From contig JAGVVL010000002.1 of NCBI GenBank assembly GCA_018287875.1, positions 930,001 to 994,000 on the forward strand: DNA of 64,000 nt, in the 5' to 3' direction. The DNA is from Nigrospora sphaerica (lineage: Eukaryota > Ascomycota > Sordariomycetes > Amphisphaeriales > Apiosporaceae). A program made the position numbers and the translations under genes. This document shows positions 20,493 to 32,016 of the stretch, piece after piece (position 1 is the first letter of the stretch; every line of letters starts with the position of its first letter). Under the pieces are notes generated by a model. That model was not told where the DNA came from and made no database searches. It was given only the letters and a program-made list of their open reading frames with translations.

Positions 20493-21923
20493 CTACGGGT
20501 CGTCCGCCCCTCCGCTGTCGGGGCCCTTTCTCCTCTTGCTCGAGTCTTTGGCAACGGCGCGCAGGCCGCCCATGACGACCTCGTACTCGACGGCGCCGCG
20601 GACCCCGGGGCCCGAGGCGGGCACGTGCGGGGCGAAGACGACCTTGAGCCAGCGCCGCCAGCGGCGCAGCGTGGCGGCGCCCGTGTCCTCGTCCTCGACG
20701 GCGTTGGCGCGGCCGTAGACGGGGCGCTTGAGCAGGGCGAGGCGGCAGGCGACCTGGGTAGACCAGACGAGGCCCAGGCTGGGCGTCTTGTCGGCGCCGC
20801 CGCCGGCGCGGCGGGCCGGGTCGTCGCCCCAGCCCGTGAACCAGCGCTGCTGGTGGTCGAGCAGCAGGGCGGGCGGCGCCGGCGCCTCCTCGGGCGGCGG
20901 CTCCGGCATGCTCGACCGCACGTGGACGAGGCTGCTCGACGGCTCGGCCTCGGGAGGCGGGCGGTCGAGGCCGCGGCTGCGCGAGGCGAGTGGGCTGTCG
21001 TGGGCCGCCGGGCCGCCGGACGGCGGCGGCGGCGCGCTCCGGAGGGGGCGGCCGGGGGTGGCCGGGAGGGCCGGGCCGCTGGAGAAGCGGTCGGCGACCT
21101 GGTTCGCGACGACGACGGCGAGGTTGTGCTCGCGCGCCAGGTCCTGCAGCAGCTGGCCCAGGCGGATGAGGTCGGCAGAGCGCGCGGCCAGGCTCGCGCC
21201 GCCGCCGCCGCCGCGCTCGTACTCGGCACGGTAGTTGGCGGCGACCGAGTCGAGCACCACCAGGCCGATGCGGCGGCGCGCGACCTCGACGGGCACCTGG
21301 AACTGCAGGATGTGGTCCTGCGACTCGAGGTCGGGCGTCACGCAGCTGACGATGCCGTCGAGCGTGGGCCGGTCGGCGGCGGCAACCGCCTGGAGGCGCG
21401 GGTGGTGACGCAGCAGCTGCGCGAGCCGCTGGGTGGACAGGGGGGCCTCGGTCGAGATGTACAGGGCCGGGCGGCCCAGGCCATGGGGCGGCGGGAGCTG
21501 GACGGCCAGCAGAAGCGTGAGCAGGAGCTGCGTCTTGCCGGCGCCGCTCTCGCCCGTGACGTCGGTGATGTGGCCCACGGGGACGCCACCGCCCAAGAGG
21601 CGGTCCATGTCCTCGTCCAGGGTGCTGATGGTGCCCATGCGGCCGGCGAGGTCGGCGCCCGTCCGCCGGAGCCGGCCCGCCTCGTCCCGTGGTGGCAGCG
21701 GCTGCGGCTTCGCCGAGACGCCCAGGTCGGCGTGCAAAGCCTCCAGGACGGCGTTGCAGAAACGCCTCAGGTCCAGGAGCGGCAGCTTGGTGCGTTTGCC
21801 CAGGTCGACGACATCGAGGCTCAGCAGGTCGGCCGTCGTCACCTGGTGCTTCTCGATCTGGGGCAATAGGCCGGCATACCGGGCGGCAGGAAAGTCCGGC
21901 AAGATGCGCGACAGGTCCGTCAT
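20493..21923 (-). CDS. rad57: Rad57-type recombinase paralog
   Basis: A single exon of 476 residues. The start is the ATG at 21923, which opens directly into the conserved helical N-terminal domain (residues 1-65, LSRILPDF onward); the upstream in-frame extension looks like leader. The RecA-type ATPase core has Walker A GESGAGKT at 124-131 and Walker B LVVLD at 221-225. A GGGVPVGHIT stretch before Walker A is typical of Rad51 paralogs. A long Pro/Ser-rich insert (about 280-365) interrupts the core before the final conserved GLVWSTQVACRLAL segment. The nearest family is Rad57 (XRCC3-like), which with Rad55 helps Rad51 form filaments on single-stranded DNA during homologous recombination. Rad57 is preferred over other Rad51 paralogs from the N-terminal sequence; I could not run a search. 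Confidence 0.88.
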   Translation of the reverse strand: MTDLSRILPDFPAARYAGLLPQIEKHQVTTADLLSLDVVDLGKRTKLPLLDLRRFCNAVLEALHADLGVSAKPQPLPPRDEAGRLRRTGADLAGRMGTISTLDEDMDRLLGGGVPVGHITDVTGESGAGKTQLLLTLLLAVQLPPPHGLGRPALYISTEAPLSTQRLAQLLRHHPRLQAVAAADRPTLDGIVSCVTPDLESQDHILQFQVPVEVARRRIGLVVLDSVAANYRAEYERGGGGGASLAARSADLIRLGQLLQDLAREHNLAVVVANQVADRFSSGPALPATPGRPLRSAPPPPSGGPAAHDSPLASRSRGLDRPPPEAEPSSSLVHVRSSMPEPPPEEAPAPPALLLDHQQRWFTGWGDDPARRAGGGADKTPSLGLVWSTQVACRLALLKRPVYGRANAVEDEDTGAATLRRWRRWLKVVFAPHVPASGPGVRGAVEYEVVMGGLRAVAKDSSKRRKGPDSGGADDP

Positions 21924-23445
21924 GAGACTGGCGCAGGCGACATGGGCATCAGGGATAGCAAAAACCGGGCGACGCCAAGAATCCGGTCGGTGAAGGTTTC
22001 TGGGAACGGGCGGGTTGGAGGATCGGCGCAGCAGCGATCGCAAGGTCTGATGAAGTCCCCGGATTTTGGATTGCGCCCGTTTCGAGTGGATGCCTGGGCT
22101 AGACTCGCTTGATTTCGAGGTACGTACCCAGTAGAGAAGGAGCCCAAGTGGGGCGGGTGCCTAGACGATCACTCCAATAAACCTTATAGAAATGATGGAT
22201 ACATACCTACATACAACGACGTCAGGTCTTAACTACTGCAGCTTCCTCTTGGCAAACAGAACCGAGCTGAACTCCGGTTACCGCTCATAACGATATATCA
22301 CCAGAAGGCCTGCTCGGTGAGCCGAGACGGGCTCGCTTGTGCTTGGCTCCAATTTTGGGGGTAGAGGCGGATTCTCATGCCCACCTGCCCCCCTCTTATC
22401 CTCTCTAGCAAACAAAGTCGTCCCAGGCGTACCGTACTCCCTTAGCACCAGACCAAAGAGCCGACGAGTCGCGCTCCGACACGACACGAGCACACACGGC
22501 TACCCTGACTTAGCCTGGAGGGGGCCATGTTCAGCCGCACGCAACGACCCAGTCTCTCGCTTCAGCCCTGGCTGTACTCGGACCAACCAATCCGGCCAGT
22601 CCAATCAATACCGGCATCGGCCTCCAGCATCACAAACATACGAGGTTGTGGCGTTTGCCCATTCACAGTCCGCCTACCATTCCGTTACGCGGACGCGGTC
22701 GCGAGATCCCTGCCAGGTCCTCGTCCGGATGAAGCCGTGGCACGGCCGCCAACTGCGGCAAGAGGGCCCGCCTCGTTTGTTGCTATGAATGTCCAATACG
22801 CAGGCTTGGCATGGCCGTTCGGTAGGGAGAGGCTGTTACCGCCATCTGGGACCCCCTTTCCCCGCCTCTGCCCGCTTCAAACGGCCCAGGTGCATGAAAG
22901 CAACGCGAAAGTCGCAGAATGTGGCGGCGGTTCGCGGGCCTGACCCGCGCTAGTCTTTTCAGCTCCTGTCGTGAGGCCCTCAACCAAGGATGCCGACAGA
23001 GATTCTATACTTCTTTAAGCTAAGACACGGCTGAACTGGGCATGGCTCAAGGCAGAATATTGGATTTCTGCAGCGCTTTCGATACTCATTTGACCATCCG
23101 ACTCGCTGGGGGTCCCCCATTGCAGATCCTGGGTACGGCGGCAGGGAAATCGGACCCTGTCCCGCAGCTTCTACACTGGTGGTGGCACCCGAGAAAGCCA
23201 TGGGCTGTCACCAGCCAGCTGAGGAGCCAGCGAGGGCCGCCCTAGCGGTAGCATATGCCATAAAGCCGCCTCGGTCCTCGGAACGGCGGCCATGTCTCGC
23301 CTTGCTGGGTTTTACCATCTGCTCTTCTGCTGCCAGCTTCCCAGCACCCGACCGCAGCTAGGGATCGAGACCTGCTTGTTCCTCGACGGACAATAGCTCT
23401 TAAAGAGCCGCGCCTGTACCTCTTGGAAGAGATCTCCGGCTCAAC
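21924..23445. other. Intergenic, promoters of divergent genes
   Basis: This 1.5-kb stretch lies between the rad57-like gene and the divergent membrane-protein gene. No further gene is supported. Confidence 0.45.
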
Positions 23446-24927
23446 ATGGCAGGCTGGGTTCTTGCCGCTGCCTTGGGGGCTGTGGCGGATGCCCTGGTCG
23501 TGGAAATGGCCGTGGCTCGGCCGACACACACCTCGGCTTCAACACCGGCCTTCCGCTTTCCCCAGATCACAGCGCCACCCAGCGTCCACGAGCTGGTAAG
23601 GAGGCAAGAGGCCTACACCTTTTTGGTAGGGCCCGACAACACGTGTGGCTACGTCGATGGCATCTCGAGTACGAACCACTGCCCCGGCCAGTCCTTGTGT
23701 TCAACGCTAACAGGGTGGCCGAGCTAGGCGAGGCGTATTACTGTCGGGACAGCGCCGCCCTGTGTGCCTTCATGACCTATTCTACCACGGGTGCCCGCGC
23801 GTGCTGTAATTTGTCCACGTGTGGCTTCGTAATGGACTGTGTCGACTACCGACAGATCCGGACGTCCAGTGCCTGTGACTCGGAATGCATGGGGAATGAC
23901 CTCACGCTCAAGTGGTACGCTCTTGCCGGCTTCTGTTCATCTCTGGTCCCTTTTCGGGTGCCCGCCTCTAATCTTGCGCAGTTCCAACGCCGCCACGCCC
24001 TATTGCGGCACCGTCACTTTCTTCAGTGGCATCCAAGACTACTACTGCATGGCGACGCCCTACACGGCCGTGGAAAGCATCTACACGACCTGGGTCGGCC
24101 AGAACGACGGCCGCCGCTTCACACCCCTCGTCCAGACCGTCACTACCGGCAACCCGGACCCGTTTGGCACCGAGTCGGCCGGCGGCGGCGGCGGCGGCGG
24201 TGTCGTCAACACGGTAGGCGGCGGCGGTCGTTCTTCCGGGACCCCCGTCCCGGGTTCCACGTTGTCGTCTTCGTCTCCGCCAGGCAGCGGCGGCGGGTCC
24301 AGCAGCACGGGCGCCATTGTGGGCGGCGTCGTGGGCGGCGTCGCCGTCCTCGCCCTGCTGGGCCTGGGCATCTTCTTCATCGTGCGGCACGGCCGGAGGC
24401 GCGACAAGCCGGCGGGGCCGCCCATGGCCCAAGACGCGCCGCACCCGCCGGGCCCCGACGGCACCCTCGCGTCGCCCCACCCGTCGGTGCTGTACTCCAA
24501 CCACGCGCCGCCGGGGCCGGGCTACGTGCCCTCGGCCTCGCCGCCGCCGCCGTCCGACTCCCCCCACCACCACCAGCCCGGTTACGCGCCCGCGCCCGCC
24601 TACTTCCCGGCCGACGCGTCCTCGGCCAAGCCGCCGGCCGAGGCCTACAGCCACGCCTACGCCGTGCCCCCGAGCCCCGCGTCGCCGCCGCCCTCGATGG
24701 ACCCGCAGCGCCTCAGCATGATGCAGCCGCCGCCGCCCTCGATCAGTCCAACGACAACCGAGGCCGGCGGCGGTGGCGCATACCAGCTACAAGAGCAGCA
24801 GCAGCAGCAGCAGCATTACGGTGGCGCGACCCCGGGGTCTAACGTCTTCTACGAGTCCGGCGGTGACGTCGTGGGCGCCCGCGGCCCTCATGCGAACCAC
24901 CATGGCCAGTTTCATGAGATGGGATAG
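23446..24927 (+). CDS. Single-pass membrane protein with Cys-rich ectodomain
   Basis: Proposed exons 23446-23668, 23728-23914 and 23982-24927 give 451 residues. Introns are 59 and 67 nt, with GTACG-type donors and branch-like CTAAC and CTAAT. The joined exons restore a cysteine-rich pattern that single frames break: NTCGYVDG, then CxxxxxxxC pairs, ACDSEC, TLKC and PYCGTVTF. An N-terminal signal peptide precedes this ectodomain (about 30-175). A Gly/Ser-rich stalk (about 195-245) leads into one membrane helix (about 247-271, GAIVGGVVGGV start) followed by HGRRR and a long Pro- and Gln-rich cytoplasmic tail ending near 451. The layout resembles fungal cell-surface sensors, but it lacks an obvious WSC domain. 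This family is common in filamentous ascomycetes and its function is not known to me; a wall or environment sensor is only an inference. Confidence 0.82.
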
Positions 24928-25357
24928 AGAGGGGGCTGGTCGGGTTGGAAAAGGGGAGAGGTGGCGCGGCGAAAAAAGCGCTCAGTCGGCGGTCATGGCT
25001 GGATCGGAGACATAATGCGGCTCATTGCTTTTTGGAACATTTCAGCTTCCTGTATCTTTGTCTAAGCCAATATCACTGTGCCAGTACGACCCAACCGTTA
25101 TACCCTACCCTTTCCGCCCTACGCCCGGGCCACTAGGGGAGCGAGAATTGGAACCACCTGACTCGAGCATGGTCAGTTTTCTGTCTGCTTCGTTTCGCGG
25201 CACACGCTGGATTCGCACTGCGTCGGTCAAAGTCAACGCTTGATGGTATTTACGAACGGCTAGCTGACTATACGACAGGAAAGGGACGGACAAACAAGGG
25301 CTTTCGCCTGCTGGGAGAGAGCAATCGAACGAGCAGACGCTATCGGCACTACCAGTC
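24928..25357. other. Convergent 3' region
   Basis: This 430-bp stretch lies between the stop codons of the membrane protein and the carnitine acyltransferase. Nothing else is recognised. The acyltransferase frame appears open through here only because its last intron is ignored. Confidence 0.5.
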
Positions 25358-27980
25358 TCAGTATTCGACCAGTCGCAGTTTTTTGCCAACGTCGCGCCGT
25401 CGCGCCTTCTCGGACGCTTTGGCCTCGCCGCTGTCGAAGGCTTTGCCGCGCGCCTTGAGGGCCTGGAGGAGCATGCCGGCATCGAAGAAGCCGTCTGGAA
25501 CACTGTCAGTATGTTACGGCCGAGGAAGAAGCAGGAAACACGCCACGTACACCCGCCCAGCTCGTCATCCTCGCTCATGGTCATGCTCTGTTCTGTGGGT
25601 GACCACGTGCCGTCCGAGGACTTGGCCTGGCTGCGGATCGTCTCCATGCCCGTGATCATGCGGCCGCGCGACTTGAGGCCCTTGATGCCCTTGGGCCTGG
25701 TGTTGTCGATCTCGCGCGCCCGCGTCTGCTTCGAGGACGTGGCGCGGCGGTTCGTAATGCGCAGGATACGTCGGATCTCCAGGAGGTAGCTCTCGAGCGT
25801 GTCGACGAAGCGCTTGGTCTGGCGGTGCTTGCTCGAAACGCAGATGGAGATGACGTCGTCCTTGATGATGTAGCCGATGCCGAAACCGTCGCCTGACGTC
25901 GGCCCGAAGCCAAAGTGGTGCAGCGAGGGGTTGCCGCAATTAGACGTCGAGAGTATCGTGTTGTTCAGCTTGTCCCAGCCCGGGTCCGCGAAAATGGCCG
26001 GGACAGCGGCTTCGCGGGCGCGCGAGCTGGTGCTGTCGCCCCGCCTGCGGGAGCGCGTCTCGCCCTCGGTCGACGCCGCTGACTCCCTGCCCGGACTACC
26101 CACGGGCGAGCCGACGTCGAGGTCGGACCCGACGTCGGACCCGCTCGAGTAGCCGCTCGAGCTGGGGTGCTGTTCGTCCATGTACTTCTGCCAGACGCTG
26201 TACAGGGCGTAGAGATGGCGGTCGCAGCCTTGCGCCTTGGCACACTCGCGGGTGGTGTTTACGTGCTGTTCGCACGCCCTTCGCAGCGCTTCGACCTTTT
26301 GTTCGGCCGGGTTGTCCGCCCAAAACGTCTGGACGAAGTTGACCGACTGCTCCGAGACGGTACGTATGGCTTCCGTCCGGCCGTGCAGGAAGGCCTTGGT
26401 CATGGCCGGCTCGTAAGTGCACTCGACACGGCCGTAGAGACCGTAATAAGCGGCCTGAAAGGCCATCTGTACAAAGGCGTCCGGAGAGAAGCCCATGGAC
26501 GTGATGAAGTTCTTACCGTAACCGCCAAAGTCGAGGCACTCAAACTCATTCTGCCCAATCAGGTCGGCCAGCCGGGTTTCTGCGAAGCGAACTGCGATGC
26601 TCAATTCTGGCAGCATGTCCCACTCCAACTTGTAGGGGTGCGTGTTCACATCGCCGAAGCTCTCGGGGTCCCGCTTGGCCGGGTCGGGGCTCGTCGTCTT
26701 CCACAGACTCGGCGCCTTCCCGTTTATGGTGCGCGCAAAACGGAGGATAGTGTCGGTGTAGACATCGCTGGCGAAGCGCAGCACCGTATGCCCGTCTACG
26801 CCTGTGTGCTCAAAGTTGATGCCGGCGCTGCCATTCTTGCAGACGATGATCTGCAGCTTGTCGTACCAGCGGTTGATGCAGGTGCCAATCTGCACGCCCT
26901 TCTCGACCTGGCTTGTGCCGCAGAGCATGTTCTGGCACAGCTTGGCAGCCGTGTCGGGCTCCGTGTAGTCGAGACACAGCACAAAGAGGGCCGAGTCCAC
27001 GATGCCCAGCGAGTCGGCGTTGTTGGACCCCTCGTCCTTAGTGAGGACGTCACGCAGGCCGGACCACGTCTTGCGGTTCTCGGTGCTCAAGATGCCCAGG
27101 GCACCCTTGGCGGCCTCCTGTATGGGCGTCTGCGCGGCGTCGTCCACGATGGTTTGCAGGTTGATGCTGACGTCCTTCTCGGTCATGATGAGGTCGTTGT
27201 TTTCGTCGAGAACATCGAACCAGTAGAACTGGCCGTGGCACAGCACCACAATGTGATGCGAATCGGGATCCTGCTCGATCTGGCACCCATTGTGCGTGGG
27301 CACACGCGCCGTTCCGAACAAGCGTGTGTACTGGTACATGTCTAGGGGCTTTCCCTTGACCGTGTCGGGGGGCAGCTCCTCGCGGCGGACGGCCCGGACA
27401 AACTCCAGGGCCGACACCACCAGGGAGGCGGCACGGGTAACCTGGTTATTTCGGGCCGGGGTCGGGTCATCCTCCAGCAGGAAGAAGGGGTTGAGGTTCA
27501 GGACGACCGGGTTGTCATAGTTGAGGTACGAGTCGTACCCTGTGGCCGCATGAGATTTGCACGGTAACCGTGGGGCGGAGGAAACGACTTACAGAACTGC
27601 TCGATATAGCTGGTCTTGCCCTCGGCGTATTGTTGGAGTTTTTCTTGAAGTTCAGGGCCGTCCTGCTTCAGGAAGTCTTGCACGGCGGCCTGGGTCTCGG
27701 CGTGCTCCCGGGGTCCTTGGAGAGGCCGCAGCGACGCTAGGTACTTCTTCGCCGTGCTCTCCAGGCTGGGGATGGGCAGCTTGGGCAGGTCATCCTGACC
27801 GGCAAACGTGATGCCTCCTGTGCCGGGTTTCTCAGTCATAGTGAGGGCGGGGGACGGCGGTCGGGGCGGGGCGTCGCTGGATTCCTTCGGGAAAGAACGG
27901 GGGAGCGAGGTAGGACTGGTGCTGGCTAGGGTCTCACCAAGAGACTTGGGCATAGCAAAGATACGGACTTGCGTGGGCAT
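25358..27980 (-). CDS. Carnitine acetyltransferase, large cytosolic type
   Basis: Proposed exons 27980-27593, 27539-25551 and 25494-25358 give 837 residues. Both introns (53 and 56 nt) restore family motifs: IEQFWYDSYLNYDNPVVLNLNPFF across the first, GGYGFFDAG across the second. The catalytic histidine is His374 in FEHTGVDGH, which activates the carnitine hydroxyl for acetyl transfer from acetyl-CoA. The Ser-rich, acidic insert (about 605-665) between conserved blocks and the large size are like yeast Yat2 and the Aspergillus cytosolic enzyme FacC, rather than the smaller peroxisomal/mitochondrial Cat2/AcuJ. There is no peroxisomal SKL end (it finishes VEY). The role would be moving acetyl units between compartments during growth on acetate or fatty acids. 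The first ATG is used; an internal start at residue 48 is possible. Confidence 0.92.
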
Positions 27981-30873
27981 CGTGTCAGCCAGTGCGCTCG
28001 TGCTGGCCTCAGGCGTACAGAGGCGAGACCGAGGTGCTTATATTCAAGCCGCGTAGGGCTGTGCGGTAGAAGTAGTGACAGTCTTGCAAGAAGTACGATG
28101 GCATGCCCACTAGAGTCGCACCGTCTGTGGCTTCGGCATAGGGGACAGTAGAGCACAAGAACAAAGCCGCTTGGCCGGAGGTATGAGGGTTACAGAACTG
28201 GCACTGATCAAGGCCGGGAAAAGGGCAAGGGAAGGCGATGATGTAGTTGTAGGCCGACAGCAGACGGCCGCTGGAGCGCGTATAGGTCCCGAGTACCATG
28301 CGTCGGCCGAGAGGCAGCTAGGCGCTGTCACAAGCATGTGGGATGCCTCCCCATGCGGATACAACGTCGAGTTGCATCGTACGGACGGGAACGCTGATTG
28401 GCCACGCATCATTGGGGCTGGCAATGTCATCCGCCGACCCGACGATGGGCAGCATGGGACTGCGGGTGGCAGGTGGAAACATGGGCCATCCATGGCTGCA
28501 GGCCCTCGGGCCAATCTGCCGACACCACTGACTGACTGCCCGACAGGCCGGGTAACGGAGGGGTACAGAGAAAGAGACGAAGCACCCACCGTACGCACAC
28601 GACTGACTGGTCGTAGGCCCGCTTGCCTCGTGATGAACGGCCGGAATGCGCCGGCGTGCGCCGGAGTCGCAGCTGGATCAGACAAGGCGCTGCGCGGGAC
28701 CAAGCCGACGAGATGGGCGAGCGACACGGACCGAAAGAACAGACTATCGACCGCTGTGTTAAAGAGCACCTGGAGTGGACGGCATGCGACGCAACATGGG
28801 GAAAGGGCAGTCTCAGGAGACTCGACCCAGCGGACCAGCTCTTGCGACGGAATGGGAACCGGTAACCCCACGGGGACTGGCTGGGCAGCCTGTGCGTATG
28901 CCCTACGGTGCAGGCATCCAGGATAGGCAGGGAGGGAGGGCCAAGCAGGCGGCCGAGGCGTGTGGGTGTGGTGGATGTGGGTGTGGGTGTGGACGGGCGG
29001 GCGGCCTGATCTCCAGGCTCGTGGCCTTCGGGCCAGTGGATGTCCTCTGGTTGGATATCGGGGCAAGGGGCGTCTCGAACCGGCGCAAGCGCGAGTGATC
29101 CACCAGAGCCAAGCCCAGCCGGAACGGCGAGGACGAAACTGTCGCACGCGGGGCGCCTTGTTTTTCTTCCTTTTTTGGTGACGAGCCGAGGCGGGAAATG
29201 GACGACCAGACGAGACGGACCTACCAGTGGAAAGTGGGAATCTGGGTGGCTGAAGCACTACCCTCGGAGGCGCGAAGGAGCTGCCTGTGCCTGCTTTGGT
29301 CGTGCGAGTTGGGGCTAGGCGAGGGGGGGGATGGGAGAGGGTGTCCCAAATGTGACTTTATGTATTCCTACAGCGCAAGCCCGTAAGAAGTAGCAGCTAC
29401 GTATGCATGCTATTATAATAACCGGCCGGCTGGGACCAGAGGAGAAAGTGAGAGAAAGGACCGAATGCCAACCCCCACGAGCAACGGTCTGGGGAGGGAG
29501 GGGTGACGGCAGGTTGATCAGGTGGGGCAGGAGGCACTGGGTACATCGATTCAGTCACCCATCATCCACATTGATACATTCAATCGATTTACCCATCATC
29601 CATATACATACCCGTTCGAGCCTTTCTCCTGCCGTTGCCCTTATGGATGCCGTGGGAGATTGTCCCGAAAGCTGTTGGCGGTGAGAGTGGTAGGACGAGA
29701 CGAGGAGAGAAGATAAGCCCCCCTGTATCGGTAGTCCTGCGCGATGGGCCGCCGTAGGTAGCTAAGTGGCCTAGGCGCTCTCGATGATGACGAGAGTACG
29801 AGGGGATCCGACAGAACGGCCGCCGGGATGCTGCGTGCCCTATACCCCGGGCCAGTCGTCGGCATGACACGTCTATTTGACGTAATGGCCATGGCGATAC
29901 GGCGGGCTCTCTCCCCCTTTGAGCGATCGATATCTGCTTCCCTCCAGCTGCACGGCATGTAGTTTGTAGGGACGCACGTAGCCGCGTCGCCAGGTCGCGC
30001 GTTGAGTCCGAGCCTTACCCCTCCATCGAGGTCTTGGGTCTCCAGGGATCGCCTGAAGCTTTGGCATGGACGCAGGGCTGCGCCTTCTTCAAACCCTCCT
30101 CCCACGGCGGAGACGAGGGCCGCCGGGGCACCGAACCACCACATCGCCAGCGACTGTCCCTTCACGTTGCGCCACGGGCTCACCGATTCGTTTGTGCGAA
30201 CGAGGCCGGGCCCGGGTTTCTCAGGCCTCCGTTCTGCGGGGCCGGCGGGTTTAGCGCACCAGGGCCTCGGTCCAAGAGGACTAAGAGCTTGGGTACCATC
30301 ATCGTGGGTTGCCGTCATTGGCGGTACAGCGTTGGCCGAGGGGGAATGACAAAACTAGGTCGGCAAGCAATGCGCGCCCCCAAGGCTCCGGGTCCCCCGG
30401 GCTCAACCTTGCTCGGGTAACCCGCGCGGGTCATCTCCCCAGACGCCGATATCGTTGCCGAAGCAGCAGCTACGAGGCGCTTGCTTAGCCGAGCAGGGAA
30501 CAACCCCCTCTCCGCACGCCCACGCAACTTGATCTTCTGTGGAAGCAACAATGATCTAGAAGTGATGCTGGTTTGGGGCCGCCTACCCCTGAAGGCTTTG
30601 GTTAGTGCTCGGGCGAGTCCATTTCCCCTTCTTTAGTATTGTTCTTATGCTCCGGACCGTCCCGGTGCGGGCCCAGGGCTCGAGGCTACACAGGCCAGAT
30701 ACGAAAGGGCCAGTATACGGACCATAGGTGCAAACGGTTTGAAATTCTCAAACCTCTCGTTGTGACTGGGTAGTCGAGATTTCCGTTGTTTCCAGCTCGG
30801 TAGACTATCTTTATAAAACCGGGTATCTAAGTCATACGAGGCGCCATCGTGGTGCCCCCTCTCCGTCCCCCAA
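27981..30873. other. Intergenic, nothing recognised
   Basis: This is nearly 3 kb. A GTGTGG-type microsatellite lies at about 28958-28993 and a T-run near 29160-29177. A 382-codon open frame on the minus strand (28110-29258) has the composition of chance GC-rich sequence and no recognisable motif. Confidence 0.45.
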
Positions 30874-32016
30874 TCACGGCTGCGGTAGGTCGATGCCCAC
30901 GTCCGCCTCCTCGGGCTCCCCCTGATGGCCCCAGTGGCCGTGATCCCGAGCTTCCCAGGGGCGCTTGTCCGCCGCCCCGTCCGGGTCGGCCGGCGGGTCC
31001 TCGGTAAGGGAGCCGTCCACGAACCCGGCGAGTCTGTCCTCCTCAATCAGCGTGAACTCCACGTCGGCCAAGCTTGACTTAACGACGCTCGCGCGGTACC
31101 ACTCGTCCCAGATCTTCTGCACCACGTTGTCGTTGGCGGGCCGGTTCGGCGCCGGCAGGTCCTCGTAGCCGCGCGTGGTCCCCTTCCAGGCGGAACGGTA
31201 GCCGGCGACGAGCGGGTCAACGCCGCCGAGCCGTGCGTGCGTCCACTCGTCGCCCGGCGTGACGCAGACAAAGACGCGGCGGCGCGGTGCCGGGACGCTG
31301 CCGCGGCGGCCGGTCCCGCGCCCGGCCGGCTCGTTGGCGGGAGGGGTGAACCGGGACGCAAGAAAGCGGTCCACGACGTGGAACAGCGACCCAAAGATTT
31401 GCTGGCTCCCCGTCTCGCCGTACCCGAGTGCCCCAAAGGCAATGGCCAGGTTGCGAACCCGCGCCGCGTCCTCCTTGCGGAAGAAGTAGGCCATGGGCGA
31501 GTTGAAGCCAAAGGCGTCAAACAGCTCGAGGTGGCCGAGGATGTAAAGGGCGTCCTGCGAAAAATCAAAGTAGACGCGGGGTTCCGACCACTTGGGCGCC
31601 GAGGGCGACGACGGCGTGTCCGTGTGGGCCCCGGCCAGGTCCATGGACGCCAGGACATGGGGCACCTTCCAGCTGAAGGTCAGGGTGTAACGCTCCAGGG
31701 CCCGGGTGCGGGCCTCGTGGTTGACGTGCAACAGGACCGGGACGAAGCGGAAGCTGGGCCGCGCGGCCAAGGCCGACATCTGCGAGGCCCCGTCGTCCCC
31801 TTCGAGGTCCAGACACGAGGCGAGGATGATGCGGGGCGCCATGGCAAAATCCCATATCTTGACGCGGAGCTCCGGCGGCAGTAACGGGAAGCGATGAAAC
31901 GCGGGCGATGCCGGGCAATGGCTGGCGCCCTCATCGCTGTCGGCGGCCGACGGGGCAGCAGGGCCGTCGCTGAAGACCTGGAACTGGATCCGGTATTTTT
32001 CCCGCGGCGAATCCAT
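30874..32016 (-). CDS. 2EXR-domain protein
   Basis: A single exon of 380 residues from the ATG at 32016, which begins MDSPREKYRIQF; an upstream in-frame start would add 50 residues that look like leader. Near residues 40-60 it has the fungal 2EXR signature FHRFPLLPPELRVKIWDFAM, and a VLLHVNHEARTRALERY block follows (about 95-112). The 2EXR family is F-box-like, large and of unknown function in filamentous fungi, and its members are often lineage-expanded. Later parts (about 150-330) show the RVYFDFSQDALY and LAIAFGALG segments usual in this family. There is no signal peptide or membrane segment. A role in ubiquitin-ligase substrate choice is sometimes guessed for such proteins, but nothing here proves it. 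Confidence 0.85.
   Translation of the reverse strand: MDSPREKYRIQFQVFSDGPAAPSAADSDEGASHCPASPAFHRFPLLPPELRVKIWDFAMAPRIILASCLDLEGDDGASQMSALAARPSFRFVPVLLHVNHEARTRALERYTLTFSWKVPHVLASMDLAGAHTDTPSSPSAPKWSEPRVYFDFSQDALYILGHLELFDAFGFNSPMAYFFRKEDAARVRNLAIAFGALGYGETGSQQIFGSLFHVVDRFLASRFTPPANEPAGRGTGRRGSVPAPRRRVFVCVTPGDEWTHARLGGVDPLVAGYRSAWKGTTRGYEDLPAPNRPANDNVVQKIWDEWYRASVVKSSLADVEFTLIEEDRLAGFVDGSLTEDPPADPDGAADKRPWEARDHGHWGHQGEPEEADVGIDLPQP

Noticed and set aside
20625..21869. 414-codon open frame antisense to the rad57-like gene
   Set aside because: The opposite strand encodes a clear RecA-fold protein. The antisense translation is low-complexity Arg/Ala/Gly.
26167..27345. 392-codon open frame antisense to the carnitine acetyltransferase
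   Set aside because: The opposite strand carries the catalytic FEHTGVDGH motif and all family blocks; the antisense frame has none.
28110..29258. 382-codon open frame on the minus strand
   Set aside because: Its residue make-up (Arg, Pro, Ser, Cys, Trp throughout) is that of chance GC-rich DNA, and it includes translated microsatellite (His-Thr repeats). No motif or splice structure supports it.
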